From assembly GCF_900109495.1 (NCBI RefSeq), contig NZ_FOAA01000011.1, positions 57,036 to 121,035 on the forward strand: 64,000 bases of DNA, read 5' to 3'. This DNA comes from Ectothiorhodospira marina. Its GTDB lineage: Bacteria > Pseudomonadota > Gammaproteobacteria > Ectothiorhodospirales > Ectothiorhodospiraceae. The notes under the pieces are model-generated. The model saw only the letters and a list, made by a program, of their open reading frames with translations, was not told the DNA's origin and ran no database searches. The translations under genes were made by a program, and so were the position numbers. Shown piece after piece: positions 1 through 8,746 of the stretch (positions within the stretch are counted from its first letter, which is position 1; each line of letters starts with the position of its first letter).

Positions 1-732
1 CTTGTAGCTGAGTGCCGGGTCGCGAGAGACCAGGCTGACCACTTCGTTGATGGGGACGTTGGGGTCATTCAAACGGGCAATGAGTTGCATGACCATGGAG
101 GCGTTTTCCTCCACTCGGCGGGACTGAATCATGACCGGTCGGGCGAAAAAGTAGCCCTGAAAGTAGTCGAAGCCCATTTCCTTGAGTTGTTCGAACTGCT
201 CCCGGGTTTCCACTTTCTCGGCCAGCAGGCGGGCGCCGCCGGCGCGCAGGCCGGGTAATTCCCTGGCCAATACGGGGAGGGTGTCGGAATTGATCTCTAC
301 CTTGATGTAATGCACTTCCGGCAGCAGGGGTTTGAGCGGCGGCTGGAAGGCGTAATCATCCAGCGCCAGTTCGAAGCCCTGTTCGCGCATGTTGGCCACA
401 CCGGCCAGCAAGGCATCGTCCACTTCCACATCTTCCAGGATCTCCAGCACCACCCGCTCGCGGTCGAAGGGGACCGGTGGCATGTTCACGAAAAAATGCC
501 GTGTGAGGTTGATGAAGGCCTTGTGTGGGCCTGCCACGCGATCCAGGCCCATCTCCATGAAGGCATTCAGCAGCGTCATGGATGAGGCGTGATCCACGTC
601 AGTGATGCGACAGTCCCCCTGAGCATCCCTGTAGAGGAGTTCGTAAGCGAACACGTTGAGGTCGCGATCGAATATGGCCTGACGCCCCACCTGGATGGTA
701 CGGGCCTTTTCATGGGTGCTGAGGGGTGACAT
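1..732 (-). CDS. EAL/HDOD-domain signalling protein (3' end outside window)
   Basis: The first 244 codons of a gene that runs off the left edge. The start is the ATG at 732, behind AGGAAG. An EAL-type domain fills about residues 15-190: YELLYRD at the EAL position, FINLTRHFF, LEILEDVE, ALDDYAF and a late FDYFQGYFFARP. The sequence then enters what looks like the start of an HDOD domain (LNDPNVPINEVVSLVSRDPALSYK), which gives the EAL-HDOD (YuxH/CdgJ-like) layout. The EAL, DDF and KxD motifs are changed to ELL, DDY and KVE, so loss of phosphodiesterase activity and a sensory or scaffold role is likely; that is inference. Its direct neighbour on the same strand is cowN, 119 bp upstream. Confidence 0.85.
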   Translation of the reverse strand, partial: MSPLSTHEKARTIQVGRQAIFDRDLNVFAYELLYRDAQGDCRITDVDHASSMTLLNAFMEMGLDRVAGPHKAFINLTRHFFVNMPPVPFDRERVVLEILEDVEVDDALLAGVANMREQGFELALDDYAFQPPLKPLLPEVHYIKVEINSDTLPVLARELPGLRAGGARLLAEKVETREQFEQLKEMGFDYFQGYFFARPVMIQSRRVEENASMVMQLIARLNDPNVPINEVVSLVSRDPALSYK

Positions 733-851
733 CGCTTCCTGAGAACCAGGTCCTTGAAGGCGTGGGCAGGGAAGGAGACCAGTCAGTCTAGCACCGAAAC
801 GGTAGCGTTCGTATCTTTTGTGCGGGCCTGAGTTTTGCTGAAAAGTCGGTT

Positions 852-1154
852 TCAGCAGCAGGCTTCCTCCACCCAGGTGAGTAGGGCCTGGGCGTCGTCG
901 TCGCCACACTCCTCGAACAGTTCGCGGATCTGGTTGATGTTGGCGTGAATCAGGAACAGATCGTCGGGCTTGGGGCCGGATTTCGGGTTGCGTTTGCCCA
1001 GGAAGTAGTCCCAGAAGGGGGACTTTTGTTCGGGGTCGGCCGTGAACTCCTCGATCAGGCTCATGACCAGGCGGGCGTTGCCGTCGCAGTCCAGGTCCTT
1101 GAAGCTGATGTATCGGGCGTTGGCGGCGTCGGGGTGAAGGTTGGGGTGGGTCAC
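852..1154 (-). CDS. cowN: CowN-like protein, protects nitrogenase from CO
   Basis: A 100-residue protein starting at a GTG, chosen because AAGGAG lies 7 bases upstream; a longer in-frame reading would run into repeat DNA. It has the traits I recall for CowN: a YISFKDLDCDGNARLVM core near the N-terminus, a central PFWDYFLGKR, DDLFLIHANINQIRELFEE, and a C-terminal pair of cysteines (EEACC). CowN is a small cytoplasmic protein that lets nitrogenase keep working in the presence of carbon monoxide. The assignment rests on pattern memory, but the promoter upstream (sigma54 -24/-12 plus a NifA-type site) independently fits a nitrogen-fixation gene. No nif structural genes are in the window. Confidence 0.85.
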   Translation of the reverse strand: MTHPNLHPDAANARYISFKDLDCDGNARLVMSLIEEFTADPEQKSPFWDYFLGKRNPKSGPKPDDLFLIHANINQIRELFEECGDDDAQALLTWVEEACC

Positions 1155-1191
1155 GAAGGGGCTCCTTGATTGGGTGTTGTGCTGAATGTAT

Positions 1192-1208
1192 AGCAAGGAG
1201 TGGGCCAG
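1192..1208 (-). promoter_or_regulatory. sigma54 (-24/-12) promoter of cowN
   Basis: On the minus strand the sequence CTGGCCCACTCCTTGCT matches the RpoN consensus YTGGCACGRNNNTTGCW in the invariant GG and GC and in the exact spacing; mismatches fall only in the variable positions after TGGC. The transcript would start near 1181, about 27 bases before the GTG start of cowN, with AAGGAG inside the leader. Confidence 0.75.
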
Positions 1209-1278
1209 GAGGGTTTTGTTTTCAAGTGCTTGTTTTTTTGTAAAATTAGGCGATGCGGTGGAGGGCGAGACTCGGCAT

Positions 1279-1294
1279 TGTAGGGAAAGTGACA
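1279..1294. promoter_or_regulatory. NifA-type upstream activator site
   Basis: TGT-N10-ACA, the classical NifA binding pattern, is present as TGTAGGGAAAGTGACA (the pattern reads the same way on both strands). Its centre lies about 80 bp upstream of the -24 element of the cowN promoter and about 105 bp from the inferred start of transcription, which is the normal distance for NifA acting on sigma54 polymerase. Confidence 0.65.
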
Positions 1295-1309
1295 AGAGGG
1301 GTGCTCGGG

Positions 1310-1490
1310 CCCTCACCCCAACCCCTCTCCCGCAAGCGGGAGAGGGGCTAAAGGCCCCTTCTCCCGCCAGAGGGGGAGTCAAAACTCCCTTCTCCAGCCA
1401 GAGCGGGGAGTCAAAACTCCCTTCTCCAGCCAGAGGGGGGAGTCAAAACTCCCTTCTCCCCTCAGGGGAGAAGGGTTGGGGATGAGGGGG
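1310..1490. repeat. Palindromic intergenic repeat with 32-bp tandem units
   Basis: A copy of the dispersed family that begins CCCTCACCCCAACCCC and forms a CTCTCCCGC/GCGGGAGAG hairpin. Inside it a unit starting GAGTCAAAACTCCC is repeated at 1376, 1408 and 1440, an exact 32-bp period with one or two changes. The copy closes with a second hairpin (CTTCTCCCC/GGGGAGAAG) and GGGGATGAGGGG. It separates the cowN promoter region from the 3' end of valS. Confidence 0.85.
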
Positions 1491-1520
1491 AAGCGGTGGG
1501 CACGATGCCTCCGACAAGCC

Positions 1521-4283
1521 TCACAACCGCCGGATCTTCTCCAACTGCCCTTCCAGTTCCCGCAGGCTGGCGCCCATCTCCGCCACTCGGGTGCGTTCCT
1601 TCTCCACCACCTCGGCGGGGGCGCGGTCCACGAAGCTTGGGTTTTCCAGGCGGCCGCGGCATTGGGTAAGGTTCTTCTGCACCTTGGCCACTTCCTTTTC
1701 CAATCGGGCGATCTCTGCCTCCTTGTCGATCAGGCCGGCCAGGGGGATGAGCAGGTGCATCTCGCCCACCAGGGCCATGGCCGACTCCGGGGGCTCTTCG
1801 CCGTGCAGCCATTGCACGGACTCGGGCTTGCCCAGGAATTCGATGAAGGCGCGGCTGGACTGGAAGCGGGTTTGATCCTCCGGTTGCCAGTTGTGCAGCA
1901 GCACGGGCAGGGGTTTGCCGGGGCTGATGTCCATCTCGGCGCGGATGCGGCGCATGCCCAGGATGAAGTTCTTCATCCACTCGATCTCCTTGTCCGCCTG
2001 GGCATCCCGTGCGCTCTCGTCCACCTGGGGATAGGGCTGGTGCATGATGGTGGCACCCTCGCGCCCGGCCAGCGGGGCCACCTGACGCCAGATGGCCTCG
2101 GTGATGAAGGGCATGATGGGGTGCATCAGTCGCAGCAGGGTCTCCAGTACCTGGACCAGGGTCTGGCGGGTGCCGCGGCGGGCGGCCTCGCTGCTGTCCT
2201 CGCCGGTGAGTACCGGCTTGCACAGCTCCAGATACCAGTCGCAGTAGTCGTGCCAGGTGAATTCGTACAGGGCGCGGGCGGCCAGGTCGAAACGGTACTC
2301 CGCCAGGTGGCGGTGGACCTCGGTAATGGTGACCTGGAGTCGGGAGGTGATCCAGCGGTCCGCCAGGGAGAACTCCACCTCACCGCCGTTCACGCCGGTG
2401 TCCTGCCCCTCGGTGTTCATGAGCACGTAGCGGGCCGCGTTCCACAGCTTGTTGCAGAAGTTGCGGTAGCCCTCGATGCGGCCCAGGTCGAACTTGATGT
2501 CACGGCCGCTGGAGGCCAGGGCCGCCAGGGTGAAGCGCAGGGCATCGGTGCCAAAGGCGGGGATGCCATCGGGGAATTGCTTCTTTGTGGCCTTGGCGAT
2601 GCGCTTTTCCATCTGCGGCTGCATCAGCCCCTGGGTGCGCTTGGCCAGCAGGTCATCCAGGGTGATGCCGTCGATGAGGTCGATGGGGTCGAGCACATTG
2701 CCCTTGGACTTGGACATCTTCTGGCCTTCGGCATCCCGGATCAGGCCGGTGACATACACCTCCTTGAAGGGGACATCGTCCATGAACTTGAGGCCCATCA
2801 TGATCATGCGGGCCACCCAGAAGAAGATGATGTCAAAACCGGTCACCAGCACCGAGGTGGGGTAGAAGGTCTTGAGCTCCGGGGTCTTTTCGGGCCAGCC
2901 CAGGGTGGAGAAGGGCCACAGGGCGGAGCTGAACCAGGTGTCCAGCACGTCAGGATCGCGGGTCAGGTTCACCTGGGCATCCAGGTTGTATTTTTCGCGG
3001 ACTTCGTTTTCACTGCGGGCCACGTAGATAGTGCCGGCGTCGTCGTACCAGGCGGGGATGCGATGGCCCCACCAGATCTGCCGGGAGATGCACCAGTCCT
3101 CGATGTTGCGCATCCACTCGAAGTAGGTCTTGTTCCAGTTCTCCGGCACGAACCGGATGCGGCCCTCTTCCACCGCCCGGATGGCCGGCTCGGCCAGGGG
3201 GCCCGCCTTCACGTACCACTGGTCCGTGAGGAAGGGTTCGATGACGGCGCCGCTGCGATCGCCCCGGGGCACCATGAGCTTGTGATCGTCGATGCGCTCC
3301 ATCAGGCCCTGGGCGTCCAGGTCCTGAATCACCCGCTCGCGGGCCTCGAAGCGGTCCAGTCCCCGGTAGGCCTCGGGGGCCTCGTCGTTGATCTTGGCGT
3401 CGATGGTGAAGATGTTGATCATGGGCAGGTCGTGCCGGGTGCCCACGGCGTAGTCGTTGAAGTCGTGGGCGGGGGTGATCTTCACGCAGCCGGAGCCGAA
3501 TTCCGGATCCACGTAGTCATCGGCGATCACCGGGATGCGCCGGCCCGTCAGCGGCAGTTCCACTTCCTTGCCGACGAGGTGCCGGTAGCGCTCGTCGTCC
3601 GGGTTCACGGCCACGGCGGTGTCGCCCAGCATGGTCTCCGGGCGGGTGGTGGCCACCACCAGGTGGCCCGAGCCATCGGCCAGGGGGTAGCGCATGTGCC
3701 AGAGCTTGCCCTGTTCTTCCTCGGAGAGCACTTCCAGGTCGGACACGGCGGTGTGCAGCACCGGGTCCCAGTTCACCAGGCGCTTGCCGCGGTAGATGAG
3801 GCCCTCATCGAACAGTTGCACGAACACCTCGGCCACGGCCTCGGAGAGGCCATCGTCCATGGTGAAGCGTTCCCGGCTCCAGTCGATGGAGGTGCCCAGG
3901 CGGCGCATCTGCTGCTGGATCTGATGGCCGGAGTGCTCACGCCATTGCCACACCTTGTCCAGGAAGGCGTCGCGGCCCAGGTCGTGACGGGACTGCCCCT
4001 CCCGGGCCAGTTGGCGTTCCACCACCATCTGGGTGGCGATGCCGGCGTGGTCGGTGCCCCCTTGCCACAGGGTGTTGTCGCCGCACATCCGGTGATAGCG
4101 GATGAGGGTGTCCATCAGGGTGTCCTGGAAGGCATGCCCCATGTGCAGGGTGCCGGTCACGTTGGGGGGCGGCAGCATGATGCAGTACGGGTCCCCCTCG
4201 CCACTGGCGGCGAACCAGCCATGGGTTTCCCATTCCTGGTAGACGGTTTGTTCGATGGCGCGGGGGTCGTAGGTCTTTTCCAT
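1521..4283 (-). CDS. valS: Valine--tRNA ligase
   Basis: Charges tRNA-Val with valine in the cytoplasm. At 920 residues it is close to the usual class Ia length (about 950 in E. coli). The HIGH-type motif [10 protein letters not shown] lies near residue 45 and the KMSKSKG loop near residue 522; between them are the CP1 editing domain, with [18 protein letters not shown], and the tryptophan-rich catalytic core. The C-terminus carries the anticodon-binding region and a coiled-coil tail typical of ValRS ([15 protein letters not shown]). The gene follows holC on the same strand with a 63-bp gap, the order seen in enterics (pepA-holC-valS), so the three may be cotranscribed. Confidence 0.98.
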   Translation of the reverse strand: MEKTYDPRAIEQTVYQEWETHGWFAASGEGDPYCIMLPPPNVTGTLHMGHAFQDTLMDTLIRYHRMCGDNTLWQGGTDHAGIATQMVVERQLAREGQSRHDLGRDAFLDKVWQWREHSGHQIQQQMRRLGTSIDWSRERFTMDDGLSEAVAEVFVQLFDEGLIYRGKRLVNWDPVLHTAVSDLEVLSEEEQGKLWHMRYPLADGSGHLVVATTRPETMLGDTAVAVNPDDERYRHLVGKEVELPLTGRRIPVIADDYVDPEFGSGCVKITPAHDFNDYAVGTRHDLPMINIFTIDAKINDEAPEAYRGLDRFEARERVIQDLDAQGLMERIDDHKLMVPRGDRSGAVIEPFLTDQWYVKAGPLAEPAIRAVEEGRIRFVPENWNKTYFEWMRNIEDWCISRQIWWGHRIPAWYDDAGTIYVARSENEVREKYNLDAQVNLTRDPDVLDTWFSSALWPFSTLGWPEKTPELKTFYPTSVLVTGFDIIFFWVARMIMMGLKFMDDVPFKEVYVTGLIRDAEGQKMSKSKGNVLDPIDLIDGITLDDLLAKRTQGLMQPQMEKRIAKATKKQFPDGIPAFGTDALRFTLAALASSGRDIKFDLGRIEGYRNFCNKLWNAARYVLMNTEGQDTGVNGGEVEFSLADRWITSRLQVTITEVHRHLAEYRFDLAARALYEFTWHDYCDWYLELCKPVLTGEDSSEAARRGTRQTLVQVLETLLRLMHPIMPFITEAIWRQVAPLAGREGATIMHQPYPQVDESARDAQADKEIEWMKNFILGMRRIRAEMDISPGKPLPVLLHNWQPEDQTRFQSSRAFIEFLGKPESVQWLHGEEPPESAMALVGEMHLLIPLAGLIDKEAEIARLEKEVAKVQKNLTQCRGRLENPSFVDRAPAEVVEKERTRVAEMGASLRELEGQLEKIRRL

Positions 4284-4346
4284 GGGGCCTGTATCGGATG
4301 TGGGGCGAAAGTGACGGATTATACTAATCTTTTTTTGGGGTGCCGG

Positions 4347-4766
4347 TCACCTGCCTAAGGGGTGGTGATGCAGGTCGCAGCCTTGTTCCCGGTAGTGCCG
4401 GAACCGCGCCCGGCCGCTGTCGCGGATGGCGGGGTCCTCGTTGACCACCTCGGCCACGCGCTCGAAGCGCTCGAACTGCCCGGGCACCTCGGGCGCCAGG
4501 TTTACCAGCACCTGGGCAGCCTCCGGGGCATTGGGGCCGATGCTCACGGGCACTCGCGCATCGTCAGGGTTGATGCCGTGGGGGATGAAGGCATCGTCCT
4601 TGAAGGTCCACAGCAGGTCGTCCAAGGCCCGGGCCTCGTTTTGCGAGCGGGTGTGGATATGCACCCGATGCCCAAGGCCGAAGGCCTTGTGCACCAGACG
4701 GCAGACGGTGGTGAGCCGCTGCTGGGGGTGGGTGCCCTTTAGGAGGTAGAAGTCGACTCTTGTCAT
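4347..4766 (-). CDS. holC: DNA polymerase III subunit chi
   Basis: A 139-residue protein starting MTRVDFYLLKG, matching the chi subunit (about 147 residues in E. coli). It has the expected KAFGLGHRVHIHTRSQNEARALDDLLWTF stretch followed by FIPHG. Chi joins the clamp loader through psi and binds the C-terminal tail of SSB on the lagging strand. The gene sits between pepA and valS, its conserved position in gammaproteobacteria, but is separated from pepA by a 159-bp repeat-filled gap. Confidence 0.95.
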   Translation of the reverse strand: MTRVDFYLLKGTHPQQRLTTVCRLVHKAFGLGHRVHIHTRSQNEARALDDLLWTFKDDAFIPHGINPDDARVPVSIGPNAPEAAQVLVNLAPEVPGQFERFERVAEVVNEDPAIRDSGRARFRHYREQGCDLHHHPLGR

Positions 4767-4794
4767 GGTGTGGTGAGTTTTTTGGATTGGGTGC

Positions 4795-4920
4795 CCGCCG
4801 CTCCCCTCATCCCCAGCCCTTCTCCCCTCAGGGGAGAAGGGGGCTTCAAGCTTCTCTTTGGTGAGGGAAAGGAGGCTTTAGCCCCTCTCCCGCTTGCGGG
4901 AGAGGGGTTGGGGTGAGGGC
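4795..4920. repeat. Palindromic intergenic repeat between pepA and holC
   Basis: The dispersed CCCTCACCCC family again, inverted relative to the copy at 1310. It contains a CTTCTCCCCTCAGGGGAGAAG hairpin near 4820 and a CCTCTCCCGCTTGCGGGAGAGG hairpin near 4890, both strong enough to form in RNA. It starts with GCCCGCCGCTCCCCTCATCC, the reverse complement of the end seen at 1490 and 32310, so the family has a defined outer boundary. Confidence 0.85.
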
Positions 4921-4925
4921 CGTAT

Positions 4926-6419
4926 TCATTCCTTCACCCGGTTGAACAGGAACTGCATCACCAGCGGTACTGGCCGCCCCGTCGCCCCCTTCTCCTTGCC
5001 GCTCTTCCAGGCCACTCCGGCGATATCCAGGTGGGCCCACTTGTATTTCTTGGTGAACCGAGACAGGAAGCAGGCGGCGGTGATGGTGCCTGCCGGGCGG
5101 CCACCGATGTTGGCCATGTCGGCGAAATTGCTGTTGAGCTGCTCCTGGTATTCATCCCAGAGCGGCAGTTCCCAGGCCCGGTCCAGGGTCTGGCGGCTGG
5201 CGGTGAGCAGGTCGTTGGTCAGGGAGGCGCTGTTGCCCAGTACGGCGGTGGCCTGGTGGCCCAGGGCGATGATGCAGGCGCCGGTGAGAGTGGCCATGTC
5301 CACCACCGCCTCGGGGTCGAAACGCTCCACGTAGGTCAGTGCATCGCACAGCACCAGGCGCCCCTCGGCGTCGGTGTTGAGGATCTCCACGGTCTGTCCC
5401 GACAGGGTGGTAACGATGTCGCCGGGCTTGGTGGCGCGGCCATCGGGCATGTTCTCGGCGGCGGCGATCACGCCGATCACGTTCATGGGCAGCTTGAGCT
5501 CGGCGCAGGCCTTCATGGCGCCCATGACGGCGGCGGCCCCGCCCATGTCGTATTTCATCTCATCCATGGCCTCGCCGGGCTTGATGGAGATGCCGCCGGT
5601 ATCGAAGGTGATGCCCTTGCCCACCAGGACCACCGGCTTGTCATTCTTCTTGCCCCCGCGGTAGTCCATGACGATCAGGCGGGCTGGTTGTTCGGAGCCC
5701 CGGGAGACGGACAGCAGGGCACCCATGCCTTCCTTCTCCATGGCCTCTTCGTCCAGGATGTCCACCTTCAGATCCTTGTGGGCCTTTTTGAGGGCCTTGG
5801 CCTGGTCTGCCAGATACACGGGGGTGCACACATTACCCGGGCGGTTACCCAGGTCCCGAGTCAGTTGCATGCCGCTGGCGGTGGCACAGGCCCGTTTCAG
5901 GATCTTCCCGGCGGTGTCCAGTTCATCTTCCGCCTCCACGTTGAGCACCATCTGCTTGAGGGCCGTCTTGTTCTTCTTCTTGTTGCTCTTGAGCTCGTCG
6001 AAGCGGTAGAGGGAGTCTTCCACCACCAGCACGCTCTGGAAGATCTTCCAGGGCAGGTCACGGCCCTTGACCGGCAGATCGGTGAGATGATTGTGGGCAG
6101 TGGCGGCGCCGCTTTGCTTGAGGGTGGCGATCATGTGGGAGGTCAGCTTGCGGAAGGCGGCCTCGCTCAGGTCCCGCTCCTTGCCACAGCCCACCAGCAG
6201 TATCCGCTCGGCAAGCTCTCCGGGCACGTGGTGCAGCCACAGAGTCTGGCCCAGTTCTCCATCCATGTCGCCACGCTTGAGCAGGGCGCTGATGGCGCCG
6301 TCAGTGGCCTGGTCCAGGGCCTTGGCGGCGTTGGAGAGCTTGCGGCGCTCGAAGACCCCTGCAACGATGCAGGGGCTGTGTTGTGACTGGGGTTGACCGC
6401 TTGCGACTGAGAATTCCAT
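4926..6419 (-). CDS. pepA: Leucyl aminopeptidase (PepA, M17 family)
   Basis: A 497-residue cytosolic dimetal exopeptidase that also acts as the XerCD accessory DNA-binding factor in enterics. I place the start at the ATG at 6419 (MEFSVASG, as in other PepA proteins) behind GAGGAA, rather than at the longer in-frame start at 6479. The C-terminal half has the metal and catalytic stretches VGKGITFDTGGISIKPG, DMGGAAAVMGAM and NTDAEGRLVLCDALTY (M17 signature). xerD is also in this window at 12.2 kb but not linked. The gene is divergent from lptF, as in other gammaproteobacteria. Confidence 0.97.
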   Translation of the reverse strand: MEFSVASGQPQSQHSPCIVAGVFERRKLSNAAKALDQATDGAISALLKRGDMDGELGQTLWLHHVPGELAERILLVGCGKERDLSEAAFRKLTSHMIATLKQSGAATAHNHLTDLPVKGRDLPWKIFQSVLVVEDSLYRFDELKSNKKKNKTALKQMVLNVEAEDELDTAGKILKRACATASGMQLTRDLGNRPGNVCTPVYLADQAKALKKAHKDLKVDILDEEAMEKEGMGALLSVSRGSEQPARLIVMDYRGGKKNDKPVVLVGKGITFDTGGISIKPGEAMDEMKYDMGGAAAVMGAMKACAELKLPMNVIGVIAAAENMPDGRATKPGDIVTTLSGQTVEILNTDAEGRLVLCDALTYVERFDPEAVVDMATLTGACIIALGHQATAVLGNSASLTNDLLTASRQTLDRAWELPLWDEYQEQLNSNFADMANIGGRPAGTITAACFLSRFTKKYKWAHLDIAGVAWKSGKEKGATGRPVPLVMQFLFNRVKE

Positions 6420-6524
6420 GCCATTCCTCGAGAGAGACTGAGAAAGCCCGATGATGCAGCAATCCGGGCCGTGGGTCACTGGGCAGGTCAGCGCGTTGTT
6501 GGCCTACCCGGTGCCGGGGCTAGT

Positions 6525-6552
6525 AGTATAGGGGATCCTCCTCCACCGTTAA
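6525..6552 (-). promoter_or_regulatory. Predicted sigma70 promoter of pepA
   Basis: On the minus strand, TTAACG (4 of 6 matches to the -35 consensus) and TATACT (5 of 6 to the -10) are separated by 16 bp. They lie in the pepA/lptF divergent region about 110 bp before the pepA start. Confidence 0.4.
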
Positions 6553-6578
6553 CGCGCCCCGCACCGGGGTGACTCGAG

Positions 6579-7688
6579 ATGCCGTTGAAGGTATTGGACC
6601 GTTACCTGATCCGCGAGATGCTGTTCACGCAGATGGCGGTGATCTTGGTGTTGCTGCTGATCATCCTGGGCGGCATGCTGGCCCGTCTGCTGGGTGAAGT
6701 GGCCGAGGGGCGCATCCCCGCGGATGTGTTGCCGATGATTCTCGTCCTGGGCTCGTTCCGGGCCCTGATCCTGCTGCTGCCGGTATCCCTGTTCCTGGCG
6801 GTGATGCTGACTCTGGGACGATTGTACAAGGACAGTGAGATGGCCGCGCTGAAGGCCTGCGGCGTGGGCTATGGGCGGCTGTTCGGTACCGTGATGTCGA
6901 TTACCCTGCCGCTGAGCGTGCTGCTGGCAGCGCTCTCGCTGTATGTGGGCCCCTGGACCACCTTGCAGGTGGATGAGATTCGCGCCGAGACGGCGCAGCG
7001 TTCGGATCTCATGGGAATCACGCCCGGACGCTTTCTGCAGGCCGGTAGTGTGGGGGGCACGGTGTTCTTCGTGGAATCGTTCTCCGATGACCGTGAGGTG
7101 ATGCATAACGTCTTCATTCAGCGGCGCCAGGGTGAGGACACCGAGGTGGTGGTCGCCCGCCGCGCCGAGCAGCAGATCGACCCCGGCAGTGGTCAGCGCT
7201 TTCTGGTGCTGCGCGACGGTCATCGCTACGAAGGCAGCCCGGGAGATGCGGATTTTCGCATCATTCAATTCGCCACTCATGGGGTGCGCATGCCCGATCC
7301 CAGGGCCGTGACGGTGCGCAATCGAACGGATAATGTGCCCACTGCCCAGCTGTGGGGATCCGACCGCCTGGAGCACCGGGCAGAACTGCAATGGCGCCTG
7401 GCTGCGCCGTTGTCCATGTTGCTGCTGGCCGTTCTGGCCCTGCCGCTGTCTTACACCTCGCCGCGTCAGGGGCGGTTCGCCAAGCTGGCTGCCGGGGTGG
7501 GGATCTACGTTGTCTATGCGCAGATGCAGATGATGTCCAAGGACTGGTTTGCTGACGGTCAGACCCCGGCCTGGCTGGGTATGTGGTGGGTACACCTGAG
7601 CCTGCTGGCCGTTGCGTTGGTGCTGCTGTGGCGACAGTACGGCACCTACTGGATGCTTCGCGGCTGGCGACGGGCGAAACTGGCATGA
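6579..7688 (+). CDS. lptF: LPS export permease LptF
   Basis: A 369-residue inner-membrane permease of the LptB2FGC transporter, which extracts lipopolysaccharide and passes it to the periplasmic bridge. There are two N-terminal membrane helices (MLFTQMAVILVLLLIILGGMLARLL and a second near residues 50-75), a third near 100-120, a periplasmic beta-rich domain over about 130-265, and three C-terminal helices. The coupling region YKDSEMAALKACGVG is typical. The start at 6579 is behind GGGGTGACTCGAG, a weak ribosome site. It overlaps lptG by ATGA. Confidence 0.95.
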   Translation: MPLKVLDRYLIREMLFTQMAVILVLLLIILGGMLARLLGEVAEGRIPADVLPMILVLGSFRALILLLPVSLFLAVMLTLGRLYKDSEMAALKACGVGYGRLFGTVMSITLPLSVLLAALSLYVGPWTTLQVDEIRAETAQRSDLMGITPGRFLQAGSVGGTVFFVESFSDDREVMHNVFIQRRQGEDTEVVVARRAEQQIDPGSGQRFLVLRDGHRYEGSPGDADFRIIQFATHGVRMPDPRAVTVRNRTDNVPTAQLWGSDRLEHRAELQWRLAAPLSMLLLAVLALPLSYTSPRQGRFAKLAAGVGIYVVYAQMQMMSKDWFADGQTPAWLGMWWVHLSLLAVALVLLWRQYGTYWMLRGWRRAKLA

Positions 7689-8746
7689 ACATCCTGCGCC
7701 TCTACATTGCCCGACAGGTGATCGGCGGTACGCTGCTGGCGCTGCTGGTGCTCACCGCCCTGGATGTGGGTTTTGCCTTCATTGCCGAGATCGACGATGT
7801 CGGGGAGGGGGCCTACGGCTGGATTCAGGCCCTGCTGTACACGGGGTTGACGGTACCGCGCCGACTCTACGAGTTGTTCCCCACCTCGGTGCTCATCGGT
7901 GCCTTGCTCAGCCTGGGTACGGTGGCCGAGAACAGCGAGCTCACGGCCATGCGTGCGGCGGGGGTGTCAGTTTCCCGCATCATCACCGCAGCGCTGCAGG
8001 CGGGTGTGGTCCTGATGCTGGCGGCAGTGCTATTGGGCGAGGTGGTGGCCCCGGCCAGCGAGCGTCAGGCCCAGAACATGCGCACCTTCTCCCATTCTGA
8101 CCAGATTCAGGTGGGCGGTATCGGATTGTGGGCCCGGGATGGGAATGACTACCTGAACGTGCGGGTGATCATGCCGGGGTTGCGGCTGCACGATCTGCGG
8201 GTTTACCGGTTTGATGACGCGCAGCGCATGACCGAGTCCATCCGCATCGCCAGTGCCCACTACCAGGACGGACAATGGCATATGGAGGACGTGGTGCGCA
8301 GTCATGTCTCGGTGGCGGGTGTGGAGGTGGGACGTGCCGATACTGAACAGTGGGACCGTTTGCTGGCCCCGGAACTGTTCGACGTGATTGTGGTGGAGCC
8401 GCGGCAGATGTCCGCCTGGACCCTGGCGCGCTATATCGGCTATCTGCGTGATAACAACCTGGAATCGGCGCCCTATGAACTGGCCTTCTGGACACGCTTC
8501 ACCACGCCCCTGTCCAGCCTGGTGATGCTGCTGCTGGCCGTTCCCTTCATCTTTGGTTCGCTGCGCACCGGTGGGGCGGGGCAGCGCCTGTTCATCGGCA
8601 TCCTGATCGGCGTGGGGTTCCACCTGCTGAATCGGATGCTGAATCACATGGGGTTGGTGTACGGCATGCCGCCGCTGCTGGCGGCGGCGTTGCCCATGGC
8701 CGTCTTTTTGTTGATTGCCCTGTGGGCCATCCGGCGGGTGCGCTAG
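7685..8746 (+). CDS. lptG: LPS export permease LptG
   Basis: A 353-residue partner of LptF with the same fold: helices near the N-terminus (VIGGTLLALLVLTALDVGFAFI), a coupling segment ENSELTAMRAAGVS, a periplasmic domain over about residues 130-260 and three C-terminal helices. The start MNILRLYIARQV overlaps the lptF stop (ATGA), which marks translational coupling; an upstream in-frame start at 7583 inside lptF is not credible. Its TAG stop shares the palindrome CTAG with the stop of the convergent RDD gene. Confidence 0.95.
   Translation: MNILRLYIARQVIGGTLLALLVLTALDVGFAFIAEIDDVGEGAYGWIQALLYTGLTVPRRLYELFPTSVLIGALLSLGTVAENSELTAMRAAGVSVSRIITAALQAGVVLMLAAVLLGEVVAPASERQAQNMRTFSHSDQIQVGGIGLWARDGNDYLNVRVIMPGLRLHDLRVYRFDDAQRMTESIRIASAHYQDGQWHMEDVVRSHVSVAGVEVGRADTEQWDRLLAPELFDVIVVEPRQMSAWTLARYIGYLRDNNLESAPYELAFWTRFTTPLSSLVMLLLAVPFIFGSLRTGGAGQRLFIGILIGVGFHLLNRMLNHMGLVYGMPPLLAAALPMAVFLLIALWAIRRVR

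Noticed and set aside
1310..1490. The 32-bp tandem units as a CRISPR array
   Set aside because: The units are contiguous without unique spacers, only three in number, and match a dispersed intergenic repeat family; no cas genes are present.
1476..4358. A 960-codon open frame on the plus strand over valS
   Set aside because: It is the antisense shadow of valS in GC-rich DNA: low-complexity His/Gly/Val-rich translation, no ribosome site, no known domain, while valS is beyond doubt.
5031..6386. A 451-codon plus-strand open frame over pepA, and similar long frames opposite nfeD (9757-11334), leuC (33631-35058) and glcB (52352-54256)
   Set aside because: All are mirror frames of well-supported genes and have repetitive Gly/His/Gln-rich translations.
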